From contig DASTMZ010000042.1 in assembly GCA_035713725.1 (NCBI GenBank), forward strand, positions 1 through 23,690: a stretch of 23,690 bases of DNA, written 5' to 3'. The position numbers and the translations under genes were made by a program. The notes beneath the pieces are model-generated. The model was not told the origin of the DNA and ran no database searches. It saw only the letters and a program-made list of their open reading frames with translations. The stretch comes from DASQPR01 sp035713725 (GTDB lineage: Bacteria > Actinomycetota > Actinomycetes > Mycobacteriales > Micromonosporaceae). This document shows positions 14,690 through 21,764 of the stretch, piece after piece (position 1 is the stretch's first letter; every line of letters begins with the position of its first letter).

Positions 14690-15310
14690 TTAGGTCGAGC
14701 GTCCGCCGGCACGACGCAGCCGCAACGCGCGCACCGTGTAATCGACACCGGTCACGACCGTCACCGCGAGCGCCGCGCCCATCAGCCACGGACCGGCCTT
14801 GGCGAGCGTCGGATCGAACGGCCACAGGTACCAGACGATCGCAAGCGTCTGCAGCGCAGTCTTGATCTTGCCGCCTCGGCTGGCCGCGATCACGCCGTGC
14901 CGGATCACCCAGAAGCGCAGCGCCGTGACGCCCCATTCCCGGCCGAGGATCACCGCCGTCACCCACCAGGGCAGCGCGCCGTACGCGGAGAGCAGCAGGA
15001 ACGCGGCACCGGTAAGGGCCTTGTCGGCGATCGGGTCCGCGACCTTCCCGAACGCGGTGACCAGATTCCAGGTGCGGGCGATCCACCCGTCAACAAGGTC
15101 AGTGATCGCCGCGATGACAAACGCGATGCACGCCGCGATGCGCAGTCCCGGATGGACGAGTCCGGACGCCACGGTCAGTACGACGAACACCGGTACGAGG
15201 ACCATACGCGCGGCCGTCAGACCGTTGGCCGCGTTGACGAGTGGCACCGGGCCCACGCGCTGGACCGCGGGGGCACGATCGCTCCTCTCGGACACCACGG
15301 CGCGGCTCAC
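14690..15310 (-). CDS. pgsA: CDP-diacylglycerol-glycerol-3-phosphate 3-phosphatidyltransferase
   Basis: The protein has 206 residues and several membrane helices. The CDP-alcohol phosphotransferase signature D-x2-DG-x2-AR-x8-G-x3-D-x3-D is complete: it starts DLVDGWIAR and continues to FGKVADPIADK. The enzyme joins CDP-diacylglycerol and glycerol-3-phosphate to phosphatidylglycerophosphate, the committed step to phosphatidylglycerol and cardiolipin. The start NAANGLTAARMVLVPVFVV is typical of PgsA. Other members of the superfamily (for example phosphatidylinositol-phosphate synthase) share the motif, so the assignment rests also on the rimO-pgsA-cinA order. GTG 15310 overlaps the rimO stop by one base (TAGTG), implying coupled translation. 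Confidence 0.92.
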   Translation of the reverse strand: MSRAVVSERSDRAPAVQRVGPVPLVNAANGLTAARMVLVPVFVVLTVASGLVHPGLRIAACIAFVIAAITDLVDGWIARTWNLVTAFGKVADPIADKALTGAAFLLLSAYGALPWWVTAVILGREWGVTALRFWVIRHGVIAASRGGKIKTALQTLAIVWYLWPFDPTLAKAGPWLMGAALAVTVVTGVDYTVRALRLRRAGGRST

Positions 15311-16923
15311 TACACCGGCGCGGCAGCGGTCGGCGTGGTGGCGGGGGCGGCCGAGATCATCTCGATCGGTACGGCGACCAGGTCGACGCCATTCGTACCC
15401 GTCACGCGAGCTCGTACCAGGTCGCCCGGCCGCAATTTGTCAACGCGTACGCCATCGGCGGCGACGAGAAGCGTCGTGCCATCCACCTCCGGTGCCTGAT
15501 GTGCGCCGCGGCCTTCGACCCCGTCTCGTCCGACCGAGTCGATCAGCACCTCGACCTCGGTGCCGATGCGATCCTCGGCGCGCTGCGAACACAACTCGTC
15601 GGCGAGCGCGCTCACCTGGCCGTACCGGCGCTTGATCTCATCGGTGTCGACCTTGCCCACCATGCCGGCCGCCTCGGTGCCGTCCTCGTCCGAGTAGTCG
15701 AACACGCCGATCGCGTCGAGTGCCGCGTCGTTGAGGAATCGCTCCAACTCCGCGACGTCGTCGTCGGTCTCGCCGGGGAAGCCGACGATGAAGTTGCTGC
15801 GCGCGCCGCAAAGCGGCGCGATCTCGCGGGCGGCGGCGAGCAGGTCCCAGAACCGTTCGGTCGAGCCGAAGCGGCGCATCCGGCGCAGCACCGATTCGGA
15901 TGAGTGCTGAAACGACAGGTCGAAATACGGTGCCACGCCGGGCGTACCCGCGATCACCTCGACGAGACTCGGACGTACCTCGGCCGGCTGCAGATATGAC
16001 ACACGCACCCGGACGATGCCTGGCACGGCGGCGAGTTGTGGCAGCAACGTGTCCAGCAACCGTGGGTCGCCGAGATCCTTGCCGTAGGACGTCGAGTTCT
16101 CGCTCACCAACACGATCTCGCGTACGCCCCCGGCGGCCAGCCACTCCGCTTCGGCGAGCAGCTCGTCCGGGCTTCGCGAAACGAACGCACCGCGGAACGA
16201 CGGGATCGCGCAGAACGAGCACCGCCGGTCGCAGCCGCTGGCCAACTTCACCGAGGCGACCGGGCCGCCGGTGAGTCGACGGCGAAGGATCGGACGCAGG
16301 TGCGCCGGCGTGGCCGCGTCAACCACGGCCGCGTCAACCACGGCCGCGTCAACCACCGCCGCGTCAACCAGAGCCGCGTCAACCACAGCCGCGTCAACCA
16401 GAGCCGCATCGACCACCGGCGGCACGCCTGCCGGCGTGGATCCGTGCCCCGGCAGGCTGATCACCGCTCCCGCCCGTGCGGCCGGCGCGAGCGGCAGCAA
16501 CCGACGGCGGTCGCGCGGCGCATGTGCCGGGATCGCCGCGCCCGACACGATCGCGTCGAGCGTCTCGGCGATCTGCGGATAGTGATCGAATCCGAGCACC
16601 GCCGCCGCCTCGGGCAGGCTGTCGGCGAGTTCGCGACCGTAACGCTCCGCCATGCAGCCGGCGGCCACCACCGGCGCGCCGGTGTCGGCGGCGGCGAGCA
16701 GCGTGTCGATCGAGTCCTGCTTCGCCTTCTCGATGAAGCCACAGGTGTTGACGAGCACCACGTCAGCATCCGAACCATCGGTCGTCACGTGCCAGCCGCC
16801 CGAGGTCAGGCGCGCCGCCAGCTCCTCGGAGTCGACCTCGTTGCGGGCGCAGCCGAGCGTCAGCAGCGCGACGCGACGGCCGACGGCGCTGGCAGCGCGC
16901 GAGGTCGGGACGTTGGACGGCAC
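15310..16923 (-). CDS. rimO: Ribosomal protein S12 methylthiotransferase RimO
   Basis: The protein has 537 residues with all three domains of a radical-SAM methylthiotransferase. The N-terminal UPF0004 domain holds cluster ligands C25 (TLGCARN), C61 (NTCGF) and C90 (AGCMAER). The radical-SAM core has C231-x3-C235-x2-C238 (GCDRRCSFCAIPSFRG). A TRAM domain lies near the C-terminus (about 455-520). Together they add a methylthio group to an aspartate of ribosomal protein S12. The FRG and TLGCARNEVDSE segments favour RimO over the tRNA enzyme MiaB. The odd feature is seven VDAA units at about 168-203, in the linker between the first two domains. GTG 16923 has a TACCCT hexamer 6 nt upstream and no clear ribosome site. 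A short Pro/Ala/Thr tail overlaps the pgsA start. Confidence 0.95.
   Translation of the reverse strand: MPSNVPTSRAASAVGRRVALLTLGCARNEVDSEELAARLTSGGWHVTTDGSDADVVLVNTCGFIEKAKQDSIDTLLAAADTGAPVVAAGCMAERYGRELADSLPEAAAVLGFDHYPQIAETLDAIVSGAAIPAHAPRDRRRLLPLAPAARAGAVISLPGHGSTPAGVPPVVDAALVDAAVVDAALVDAAVVDAAVVDAAVVDAATPAHLRPILRRRLTGGPVASVKLASGCDRRCSFCAIPSFRGAFVSRSPDELLAEAEWLAAGGVREIVLVSENSTSYGKDLGDPRLLDTLLPQLAAVPGIVRVRVSYLQPAEVRPSLVEVIAGTPGVAPYFDLSFQHSSESVLRRMRRFGSTERFWDLLAAAREIAPLCGARSNFIVGFPGETDDDVAELERFLNDAALDAIGVFDYSDEDGTEAAGMVGKVDTDEIKRRYGQVSALADELCSQRAEDRIGTEVEVLIDSVGRDGVEGRGAHQAPEVDGTTLLVAADGVRVDKLRPGDLVRARVTGTNGVDLVAVPIEMISAAPATTPTAAAPV
16316..16420. repeat. 15-bp tandem repeat, 7 copies, inside rimO
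   Basis: Seven contiguous 15-bp units based on GCGTCAACCACGGCC lie at 16316-16420. On the coding (minus) strand they give VDAA followed by V or L, repeated seven times. Units differ at one to four bases. The last (16406-16420) is the most diverged. Confidence 0.95.
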
Positions 16924-16929
16924 CCCAAG

Positions 16930-16935
16930 AGGGTA
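16930..16935 (-). promoter_or_regulatory. Candidate -10 TACCCT, leaderless rimO
   Basis: On the minus strand TACCCT is followed by CTTGGG (6 nt) and GTG 16923. This would give rimO-pgsA-cinA a leaderless promoter separate from ftsK, 158 bp away. Confidence 0.5.
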
Positions 16936-17081
16936 CCTAGCGGGTCAGTCGTTTCGGCACGGCACGGTCCGCCTACCGACAGTGACATTCGTGACGTAGC
17001 GCCCTGCCCACCCGGCTCCCGAGCGCCCGCTCCCGATAGCCGCGCACCGCAGGAGAGCGCCCCGCGCAACGAGGCGACGCG

Positions 17082-19616
17082 TCAGTCCACTACCGCCCCA
17101 CGCAACGAATCCAACACGTCGGTCAACTCGTCCGGTTTGATCAACACGTCGCGCGCCTTCGATCCCTCCGACGGGCCGACGATGCCGCGCGTCTCCATGA
17201 GATCCATCAGCCGACCCGCCTTCGCGAAGCCGACCCGAAGCTTGCGCTGCAACATCGACGTCGATCCGAACTGACTCGTCACAACGAGTTCCGCCGCCTG
17301 CAGCAACAAATCGAGGTCGTCGCCGATGTCCTCGTCGGGCTTGCGGCGCGCCTCGGCTGTCGTAGCGAACACTTCCGCGCGGAACTCCGGCTCGCGCTGG
17401 TTCTTGCAGAACTTGACGATGTCGACGATCTCCGCCTCGGTCACCCACGCACCCTGCAGCCGGATCGGCTTCGACGCACCCATCGGCAGGAACAGCGCAT
17501 CGCCGCGGCCGATCAGCTTCTCCGCGCCGGCCTGGTCGAGGATGACCCGAGAGTCGGCGAGGCTGGATGTCGCGAACGACAGCCGCGACGGCACGTTCGC
17601 CTTGATGAGTCCGGTGACCACGTCCACACTCGGCCGCTGCGTCGCGAGCACCAGATGGATGCCGGCGGCACGGGCCAGCTGCGTGGTGCGGACGACCGCG
17701 TCCTCCACGTCGCGCGGCGCGACCATCATGAGGTCGGCCAGCTCGTCGACGATCACGATCAAATATGGGTACGGCTTGATGACGCGCTCGCTGCCGGGCG
17801 GCGCCTTGATCTGACCGGACCTGACCTTGCGGTTGTAGTCGTCGATGTGCCGGACACCTGCGTGAGCGAGATCGTCGTAGCGCATGTCCATCTCGCGGAC
17901 GACCCACTCCAGCGCGTCGGCGGCCTTCTTCGGGTTCGTCACGATTGGCGTGACGAGATGCGGGATGCCCTCGTACGCCGTGAGTTCCACGCGCTTCGGG
18001 TCGATCAGCAGAAGGCGTACCTCGTCCGGCGTGGCCCGCGCCAACAGCGACACCAGGATGGTGTTTAGGCAAGAAGATTTCCCGGCTCCGGTGGCGCCTG
18101 CAATCAAAACGTGCGGCATCTTCGCGATGTTCGCGATCACATAGCCGCCCTCGATGTCCTTGCCGAGCGCGATCGTCAACGGGTGATGGTCGGAACTGGC
18201 CAGCCTCGAGCGCAACACGTCGCCGAGCGATACGTTCTCCCGGTCGAGGTTCGGCACCTCGATGCCGACCGCGCTCTTGCCCGGGATCGGGCTGATGATG
18301 CGTACGTCCGGCGACTTGACCGAGTAGGCGATGTTGCGCGACAGCTGCGTGATGCGCTCCACCTTCACGCCGTGACCAAGCTCGACCTCGTAGCGCGTCA
18401 CCGTCGGGCCGCGCGTGAATCCGGTCACCGCGGCGTCGACGTCGAACTGCTCGAAGACCCCCTGCAGCGCGGCGATCACATCGTCGTTCGCCTTGCTCCG
18501 CAACCGCGGCGCCTCGCCCACCCGGAGCATGTTGGCCGGCGGCAGCTTGTAGTCGCCCTCCATCAGGGTCAGCTGATGTGCGCGCAACGGTGTCGGCGTG
18601 TGCTCCGGCGCGCGACGCCCACGCATCGGCTTCGGCAGCGCGACGGTGTCCCGGGTAGCGATCGAGTCCGGGTGCATCGAGTCCGGGTGCATCGAGTCGT
18701 GGCGGGAGGCCGCCGGCAGCGCCAGCGGCCCGAGTGGTGATCGATTCGGTATCCCCACCAGGTCGCCGGATGCTCCGGCGAGACTGCCCTGACGCCGACG
18801 GCCGTAGGAGCGCCGCAGGCCGGTCGTCGTCACGGGCTCGTCGTCCTCGTCGTCGTCGAGGCCGTCGTCGAACTCGCCCGCGGCGCTCCGGCCGCCGATG
18901 CGCCCAAGCGCGAGGTCGCGCACGTGCGCCAAGCGGGCCGGGATCCGGTTGATCGGCGTTGCCGTCACCACGAGCAGGCCGAACCCGGTCAAGGCAATAA
19001 GCACCGGTACGGCGACCCACGAGCTGACCGCGCGCGAGAACAGCTCGCCGGTGAGCCGCCCCAGCAGACCACCCGACGAGTCGATGTGCAGTCGATTGTT
19101 CGTGTGCAAGTAGATGAGTCCGGACCAGCCGGCGAAGATGGACGACCAGCCGACCACACCGCGACCGCGGTGTTCCTCGGAGTCGTCGGGTTGGCGCATC
19201 GTGCGTACGCCCGCGATGACCAGGATCAGCGGCAGCGCGATCGCCGCGGCGCCGAACAGCAGCCGGGCGAATTCGTTGACGTCCTTGCCGACCACGCCGC
19301 CCGCGTCGAACCAGACCGCCACGCCAAGTAGCAGCGCGGCCGCGAACGAGAAGAGCGCACTGCCATCGCGCTGGTGCTGTGGATCCAGCTCACGAGCGTT
19401 CGCGGCCTGCCGCCCGACGGCGCGCACCAGCCAACCAACCAGGTGCGCGAGGCCCATCCAAATGCCGACGAGGAGCTTGCCGAGCACATCGAGCGGGCCG
19501 GGAATCGATGCTGCGCGACCGCGCCATGTGTCGCGCCCTCGGCGAGACGAACCGGCCGACGCCCGCCGCGTGGGCGCGGTCCGGCGCCGGCTCGCCGAGG
19601 AGGTGCGACCAGCCAT
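17082..19616 (-). CDS. ftsK: FtsK/SpoIIIE-type DNA translocase
   Basis: This 844-residue protein is the septal DNA pump that clears chromosomes from the closing division site. A basic N-terminus precedes about four membrane segments between residues 40 and 210. A disordered linker follows, with an acidic cluster (DDGLDDDEDDE) and a DSMHP repeat. The motor starts near 370: LPPANMLRVGEAP, then Walker A AGATGAGKSS with K513, LLIDPKRVELTAYEGIPHL, Walker B VIVDELADLMM and LVLATQRPSVDVVTGLIKAN. The C-terminal gamma winged helix (about 770-844, QFGSTSMLQRKLRVGFAKAG) recognises KOPS-like polarity sequences. The ATG at 19616 lacks a ribosome site. TACCGT lies 7 nt upstream inside a palindrome, suggesting a leaderless, regulated promoter. 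Confidence 0.96.
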   Translation of the reverse strand: MAGRTSSASRRRTAPTRRASAGSSRRGRDTWRGRAASIPGPLDVLGKLLVGIWMGLAHLVGWLVRAVGRQAANARELDPQHQRDGSALFSFAAALLLGVAVWFDAGGVVGKDVNEFARLLFGAAAIALPLILVIAGVRTMRQPDDSEEHRGRGVVGWSSIFAGWSGLIYLHTNNRLHIDSSGGLLGRLTGELFSRAVSSWVAVPVLIALTGFGLLVVTATPINRIPARLAHVRDLALGRIGGRSAAGEFDDGLDDDEDDEPVTTTGLRRSYGRRRQGSLAGASGDLVGIPNRSPLGPLALPAASRHDSMHPDSMHPDSIATRDTVALPKPMRGRRAPEHTPTPLRAHQLTLMEGDYKLPPANMLRVGEAPRLRSKANDDVIAALQGVFEQFDVDAAVTGFTRGPTVTRYEVELGHGVKVERITQLSRNIAYSVKSPDVRIISPIPGKSAVGIEVPNLDRENVSLGDVLRSRLASSDHHPLTIALGKDIEGGYVIANIAKMPHVLIAGATGAGKSSCLNTILVSLLARATPDEVRLLLIDPKRVELTAYEGIPHLVTPIVTNPKKAADALEWVVREMDMRYDDLAHAGVRHIDDYNRKVRSGQIKAPPGSERVIKPYPYLIVIVDELADLMMVAPRDVEDAVVRTTQLARAAGIHLVLATQRPSVDVVTGLIKANVPSRLSFATSSLADSRVILDQAGAEKLIGRGDALFLPMGASKPIRLQGAWVTEAEIVDIVKFCKNQREPEFRAEVFATTAEARRKPDEDIGDDLDLLLQAAELVVTSQFGSTSMLQRKLRVGFAKAGRLMDLMETRGIVGPSEGSKARDVLIKPDELTDVLDSLRGAVVD
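18661..18698. repeat. 15-bp tandem repeat, 2.5 copies, in the ftsK linker
   Basis: ATCGAGTCCGGGTGC is repeated exactly at 18661-18675 and 18676-18690, followed by ATCGAGTC. It encodes DSMHP-DSMHP in the linker between the membrane and motor domains of FtsK, near residue 307-319. Confidence 0.9.
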
Positions 19617-19622
19617 CGGTCA

Positions 19623-19635
19623 CACGGTAACCGTG
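19623..19635. promoter_or_regulatory. Perfect 13-bp palindrome over the ftsK -10 element
   Basis: CACGGT-A-ACCGTG is a perfect odd-centred palindrome starting 7 bp before the ftsK ATG. On the minus strand it contains TACCGT (19629-19624), a good -10 hexamer, followed by 7 nt and the start codon. A protein bound here would cover the promoter, so it looks like an operator. No known regulator was assigned. Confidence 0.55.
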
Positions 19636-19709
19636 ACGGGTCCGACCAGCGGCGAGGCGCGCCGTACGTCCACGTCGGCGACGGGTACCCGCCGATCGCG
19701 GCGACCGAC

Positions 19710-19715
19710 TAACAT
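19710..19715 (+). promoter_or_regulatory. Candidate -10 TAACAT for the DUF6585-type gene
   Basis: TAACAT lies 39 nt before ATG 19755. That start has a normal ribosome site (GGAG at 19744-19747), so this gene would have a short leader, in contrast to divergent ftsK. Confidence 0.4.
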
Positions 19716-19754
19716 GCGGCTCGCCGATTCGCTTCCACGCACCGGAGACCCGCC

Positions 19755-20630
19755 ATGGTCCAGCCGTCGCAACCCACCGGTCAGGAGGACTCAGGCGGTG
19801 CCATCGGGTTCCCGGCCGTGGTGCCGCCGCCAGCCGTCCTGCCACCCGTCGTCCCACCGGCCAGTCCGTCGGAGGGTGTCGCGGCGCCCGGGCCGGCGTA
19901 CGGCGGACCGTCCGCGCCCGCCGCTGTCGCAACCGCCGCCGTCGCAACCGCCGCCGAGGATCAGCAACTCGGCAGGCTTCTCGAAGTGTTCGCGCCGAAG
20001 CGACACAGCTCGTGGATAGTGATCCCGATGCTCGTCGTGTCGATCGCGCTGATCTGGTGCATCTTCCCGATCTACGTGCTGTGGCTGCTGTTCCGCACGC
20101 CGAACCTGAACCGCAAGCGTGCCGCGCAGCGGCTCTACGTCTACGAGCGCGGCCTCGTGCTAGCAACCCGGCCGGACCAGCCGGATGTCTGGCGGTGGAA
20201 CGACATCCACTCGATCTTCCAGAAGGCGGTCGTCGAGAACACGCTCGGTGTTACGACGGGCGCCACGGTCCGGTACACGATCAACCGCACGGATGGCGCC
20301 TTCTTCACGCTCACCCACTTCTGGACCGACAGCGAGCGCCTCGGCCACCACGTCAGCGTGCAAGTCACCGCGGCATTGCTGCCACCCATGCGACGTGCGA
20401 TCAGCTCAGGTCAGGGCGTCCAGTTCGGCGAGATCACGATCGACCGCAACGGTGTCACCAGCCGGCTCGGCAGCGCCACGTGGTCGGAGATCACGTCCAT
20501 CGAGTTCGTGGGCGGGCACCTTCGCATGAAGCTACCGGGCAAGTTCATCCCGCTGACGCTGACGCCCGCACACAAGATCCCCAACCTGATACTCCTCGTG
20601 GCGCTCACCAACGAGCTGCGAGGTTCATGA
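19755..20630 (+). CDS. DUF6585-type membrane-anchored protein of unknown function
   Basis: The protein has 291 residues. A Pro/Ala/Val-rich, presumably disordered N-terminus (1-68) contains a duplicated VATAA unit. One hydrophobic region (about 86-113) may form one or two membrane passes. The C-terminal soluble domain starts RLYVYERGLVLA, then VWRWNDIHSIFQ, VRYTINRTDGAFFTLTHFW, QFGEITIDRNGVTS and ATWSEITSIEFVGGHLRMK. This series of short beta strands with E/D-RG and W-x-DI blocks resembles the DUF6585 family common in actinomycetes and recalls PH-like folds. No catalytic motif is evident and no function is known. It diverges from ftsK with a 138-bp shared upstream region and converges on the helical-repeat gene, 30 bp away. 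Confidence 0.75.
   Translation: MVQPSQPTGQEDSGGAIGFPAVVPPPAVLPPVVPPASPSEGVAAPGPAYGGPSAPAAVATAAVATAAEDQQLGRLLEVFAPKRHSSWIVIPMLVVSIALIWCIFPIYVLWLLFRTPNLNRKRAAQRLYVYERGLVLATRPDQPDVWRWNDIHSIFQKAVVENTLGVTTGATVRYTINRTDGAFFTLTHFWTDSERLGHHVSVQVTAALLPPMRRAISSGQGVQFGEITIDRNGVTSRLGSATWSEITSIEFVGGHLRMKLPGKFIPLTLTPAHKIPNLILLVALTNELRGS
19926..19955. repeat. 15-bp tandem repeat, 2 exact copies
   Basis: GTCGCAACCGCCGCC is duplicated exactly at 19926-19940 and 19941-19955, encoding VATAA-VATAA in the disordered N-terminus of the DUF6585-type protein. Confidence 0.9.
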
Positions 20631-20660
20631 CCGGTCGAGCCGGCTGACCGCGGGGATCCG

Positions 20661-21764
20661 TTACGGCAGCGTCGGGCGCCCGGCATCCTCCCAGCCCATC
20701 ACCGCCGCGGACCGGGTGCTGACGAACGAGTCGAGTGGGTCGGCGTACGACCACCACGGCGACGAGCCGCAGTACGCCCCGATCGCCTTGAACTGCGCGT
20801 ACGCCTCGGTGTGGCGGCCGGCATTCGTCAACAGGTACGCGAGCATGTGCCGCTGCGTCGCCGCGTACGGATGATCGGGTGACGCGGCGGCAAGGTCGGC
20901 GGCCGCCTCGTCGATGACGAGATTCAGCGCGACTTCTCGGTAGTACGCCGGGCGCTCGGCCTCGGAACGCGGCTCGCCATCGTGCACACTGCACAGCCGT
21001 ACGAGCGTGAAGAGCGAACCCATCGGCCGGCCATGCGTGGCATCCGCGATGAACGCCTCGTGCAACTCGGTCGAGCCGAACCACTCCGGCTGCCAGTAGA
21101 TGCGTGCGAACAAGTGCGCGCCGAGATGGTCAGGTGCCCGCGACCGGACTTCCTGCCAGACCGTACGGAACTGGTCCTGCTCGTACTGCAGACCGCGCGC
21201 GATAATGAGCAGTTCGATCCACGGCGTCGGGTCGGATGGTGCGAGCGCTGCCGCGCGACGGCAGTGCTCGGGTGCCTGCCGCATCACCCGGAAGAATCCC
21301 CGCCACTGCTCGTCGCTCACGTTCTGGCCAGGCGCACTCGTGCGGATCGCCCATGCGATGGCGGCCAACGCGTTCGCGGTGACCGTGTGCGCGGCTGGAT
21401 CGTCTGGCTCGGACGCCAGCCACTCGGTGAGCCACGCGTCGTCCCGTTTCGCAACGGCGCCCAAGCGACCGACGAGCCGGGTCCGGCGCTCCCAATCGGC
21501 GCCGGAACCGGCCAGGATCTCGGACGCAGACCGCCAGTCGCCGCGTCGCACCGCGGCCACCGCCGCGTCGCCCGTCGGGTCGGGGCCGTCGATGTCGGTG
21601 CGAATGTCTTCCCGCGGCGGCAGTCCGTATCGCACCGGGTCGATCGTGCGCGGCGGCTCGATCGGATCGGGTGTGCCGACGATGCCGAACGCCGGCTGCC
21701 TGCCCGGCCGCCCGCGCAGGCGATCGAACGCGTTCCCGCCGCTGCGCCGGCCTGGTAGGTTCAC
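20661..21764 (-). CDS. Helical-repeat (TPR-like) protein of unknown function
   Basis: This 367-residue protein has no signal peptide or membrane segment. After a basic, Pro-rich N-terminus (1-50) it is mostly alpha-helical. Alternating Ala/Leu/Trp helices such as AAVAAVRRGDWRSASEIL, RRAAALAPSDPTPWIELLI and MLAYLLTNAGRHTEAYAQF resemble TPR repeats, with aromatic-rich stretches between (FARIYWQPEWF). Similar domains of unknown function (for example DUF4034-like) occur in actinomycetes; I am not certain of the family. GTG 21764 is chosen because its GTGA overlaps the M48 peptidase stop by 4 bp; the frame upstream is antisense-like filler. Coupling suggests equimolar production with the peptidase, perhaps as an adaptor. 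It converges on the DUF6585-type gene. Confidence 0.78.
   Translation of the reverse strand: MNLPGRRSGGNAFDRLRGRPGRQPAFGIVGTPDPIEPPRTIDPVRYGLPPREDIRTDIDGPDPTGDAAVAAVRRGDWRSASEILAGSGADWERRTRLVGRLGAVAKRDDAWLTEWLASEPDDPAAHTVTANALAAIAWAIRTSAPGQNVSDEQWRGFFRVMRQAPEHCRRAAALAPSDPTPWIELLIIARGLQYEQDQFRTVWQEVRSRAPDHLGAHLFARIYWQPEWFGSTELHEAFIADATHGRPMGSLFTLVRLCSVHDGEPRSEAERPAYYREVALNLVIDEAAADLAAASPDHPYAATQRHMLAYLLTNAGRHTEAYAQFKAIGAYCGSSPWWSYADPLDSFVSTRSAAVMGWEDAGRPTLP

Noticed and set aside
16316..16420. Possible CRISPR or structural repeat array (seven regular units)
   Set aside because: Units are contiguous 15-bp copies with no spacers and are in frame within a full-length rimO gene; the same holds for the arrays in lhr, ftsK and clgR.
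16936..17081. Terminator after ftsK
   Set aside because: Only short 4-bp GC stems such as GAGC-GCCC-GCTC were seen; none is convincing.
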